This document shows positions 5,409 through 5,660 of a stretch of 5,660 nucleotides of DNA, piece by piece. Positions within the stretch are counted from its first letter, which is position 1, and every line of letters begins with the position of its first letter. This DNA is from Anaerolineae bacterium. GTDB taxonomy: Bacteria > Chloroflexota > Anaerolineae > Aggregatilineales > Aggregatilineaceae. Made by a program: the position numbers and the translations under genes. Below the pieces are notes generated by a model. It worked only from the letters and a program-made list of their open reading frames with translations. It made no database searches and was not told the DNA's origin. The stretch lies in assembly GCA_020848665.1 (NCBI GenBank), contig JADLHR010000380.1, positions 1-5,660 of the forward strand, written 5' to 3'.

Positions 5409-5660
5409 ATGGCCGCCAAACACAAACGTGTGACGCTCCAGGACGTGGCGCGCCAGGCCGGCGTCTCGGCCATGACCGTCTCGCGCGTCATCAACCACAC
5501 CGGGCGCATCAGTCCTGCCACCCGCGCGCACGTTTTCGAGGCCATTGACCGGCTCGGCTACCGCCCCAGCCGCGCGGCGCGCACCCTGGTGACCACCAAA
5601 ACGCGCATGATCGGCGTGGTCGTGCCAGACATCACCAACCCCTATTTCGCCGAGATTGTA
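5409..5660 (+). CDS. LacI-family transcriptional regulator, 5' end only
   Basis: DNA-binding repressor, probably of the adjacent importer operon. The 84 codons in view cover the DNA-binding headpiece and the very start of the ligand domain: helix-turn-helix VTLQDVARQAGVSAMTVSRV (8-27), headpiece end LGYRPSRAARTL (49-60) with the hinge-helix leucine L60, and IGVVVPDITNPYFAEIV (68-84), the first strand of the periplasmic-binding-protein-like sensor fold. The specificity positions of the recognition helix read A21-M22; GntR of E. coli, recalled as having K-M there, recognises sites with GTTA half-sites, which fits GTTA...TAAC upstream. The start at 5409 gives the standard short LacI N-terminus and has AAGGT at 5396-5400, 8 nt away. 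An in-frame GTG at 5388 exists but would add a non-family extension. The frame is open to the edge; about three quarters of the protein, including the effector site, is missing, so the inducer cannot be guessed. Confidence 0.94.
   Translation, partial: MAAKHKRVTLQDVARQAGVSAMTVSRVINHTGRISPATRAHVFEAIDRLGYRPSRAARTLVTTKTRMIGVVVPDITNPYFAEIV

Noticed and set aside
1..5660. CRISPR array, insertion sequence, tRNA or rRNA gene
   Set aside because: I saw no regularly spaced repeats, transposase-like frame, terminal inverted repeats, or tRNA/rRNA-like sequence on either strand.

Overview
The window is about 60% G+C by eye and holds most of an Opp/Dpp-type ABC importer operon on the minus strand, with the 5' end of a divergent LacI-family regulator gene on the plus strand at the right edge. 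Protein style hints at a Chloroflexota (Anaerolineae-like) bacterium: an extended Opp-class permease with a long first loop, a cysteine-free 630-residue binding protein, and a LacI regulator paired with an Opp transporter. No 16S or marker gene is present, so this assignment is tentative.

Layout in the order of minus-strand transcription (right to left): a regulatory region (5083-5408); a secreted family-5 substrate-binding protein (5082-3190); an 81-bp gap with a perfect 11-bp GC-rich hairpin; a DppB/OppB-like permease (3108-2125); a DppC/OppC-like permease overlapping it by 4 bp (2128-902); and a DppD/OppD-like ATPase (893 to the left edge, truncated). The second ATPase (DppF/OppF type) and any enzymes would lie beyond the left edge. 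On the plus strand the LacI-family gene starts at 5409 and leaves the window after 84 codons.

The transporter would capture a solute outside the membrane, pass it through the two permeases and power uptake by ATP hydrolysis. Opp/Dpp-fold systems are named for peptides, but in Thermotoga and similar bacteria many carry oligosaccharides. The LacI-family regulator, whose family mostly senses sugars, and two matching operators make an oligosaccharide the better guess here. The actual substrate cannot be read from the sequence.

The most notable part is the control region. Two identical 17-bp copies of a LacI-type operator sit 51 bp apart. A strong plus-strand promoter (for the regulator) and a strong minus-strand promoter (for the operon) face each other, each with its predicted start point just in front of one operator. 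The two transcripts should therefore overlap in antisense over about 70 nt, and one repressor could clamp both promoters, perhaps by looping. The operon mRNA would have an unusually long leader (about 275 nt) with several inverted repeats and an orphan Shine-Dalgarno-like sequence. No wholly new system is visible; the coding part is a recognisable importer operon.
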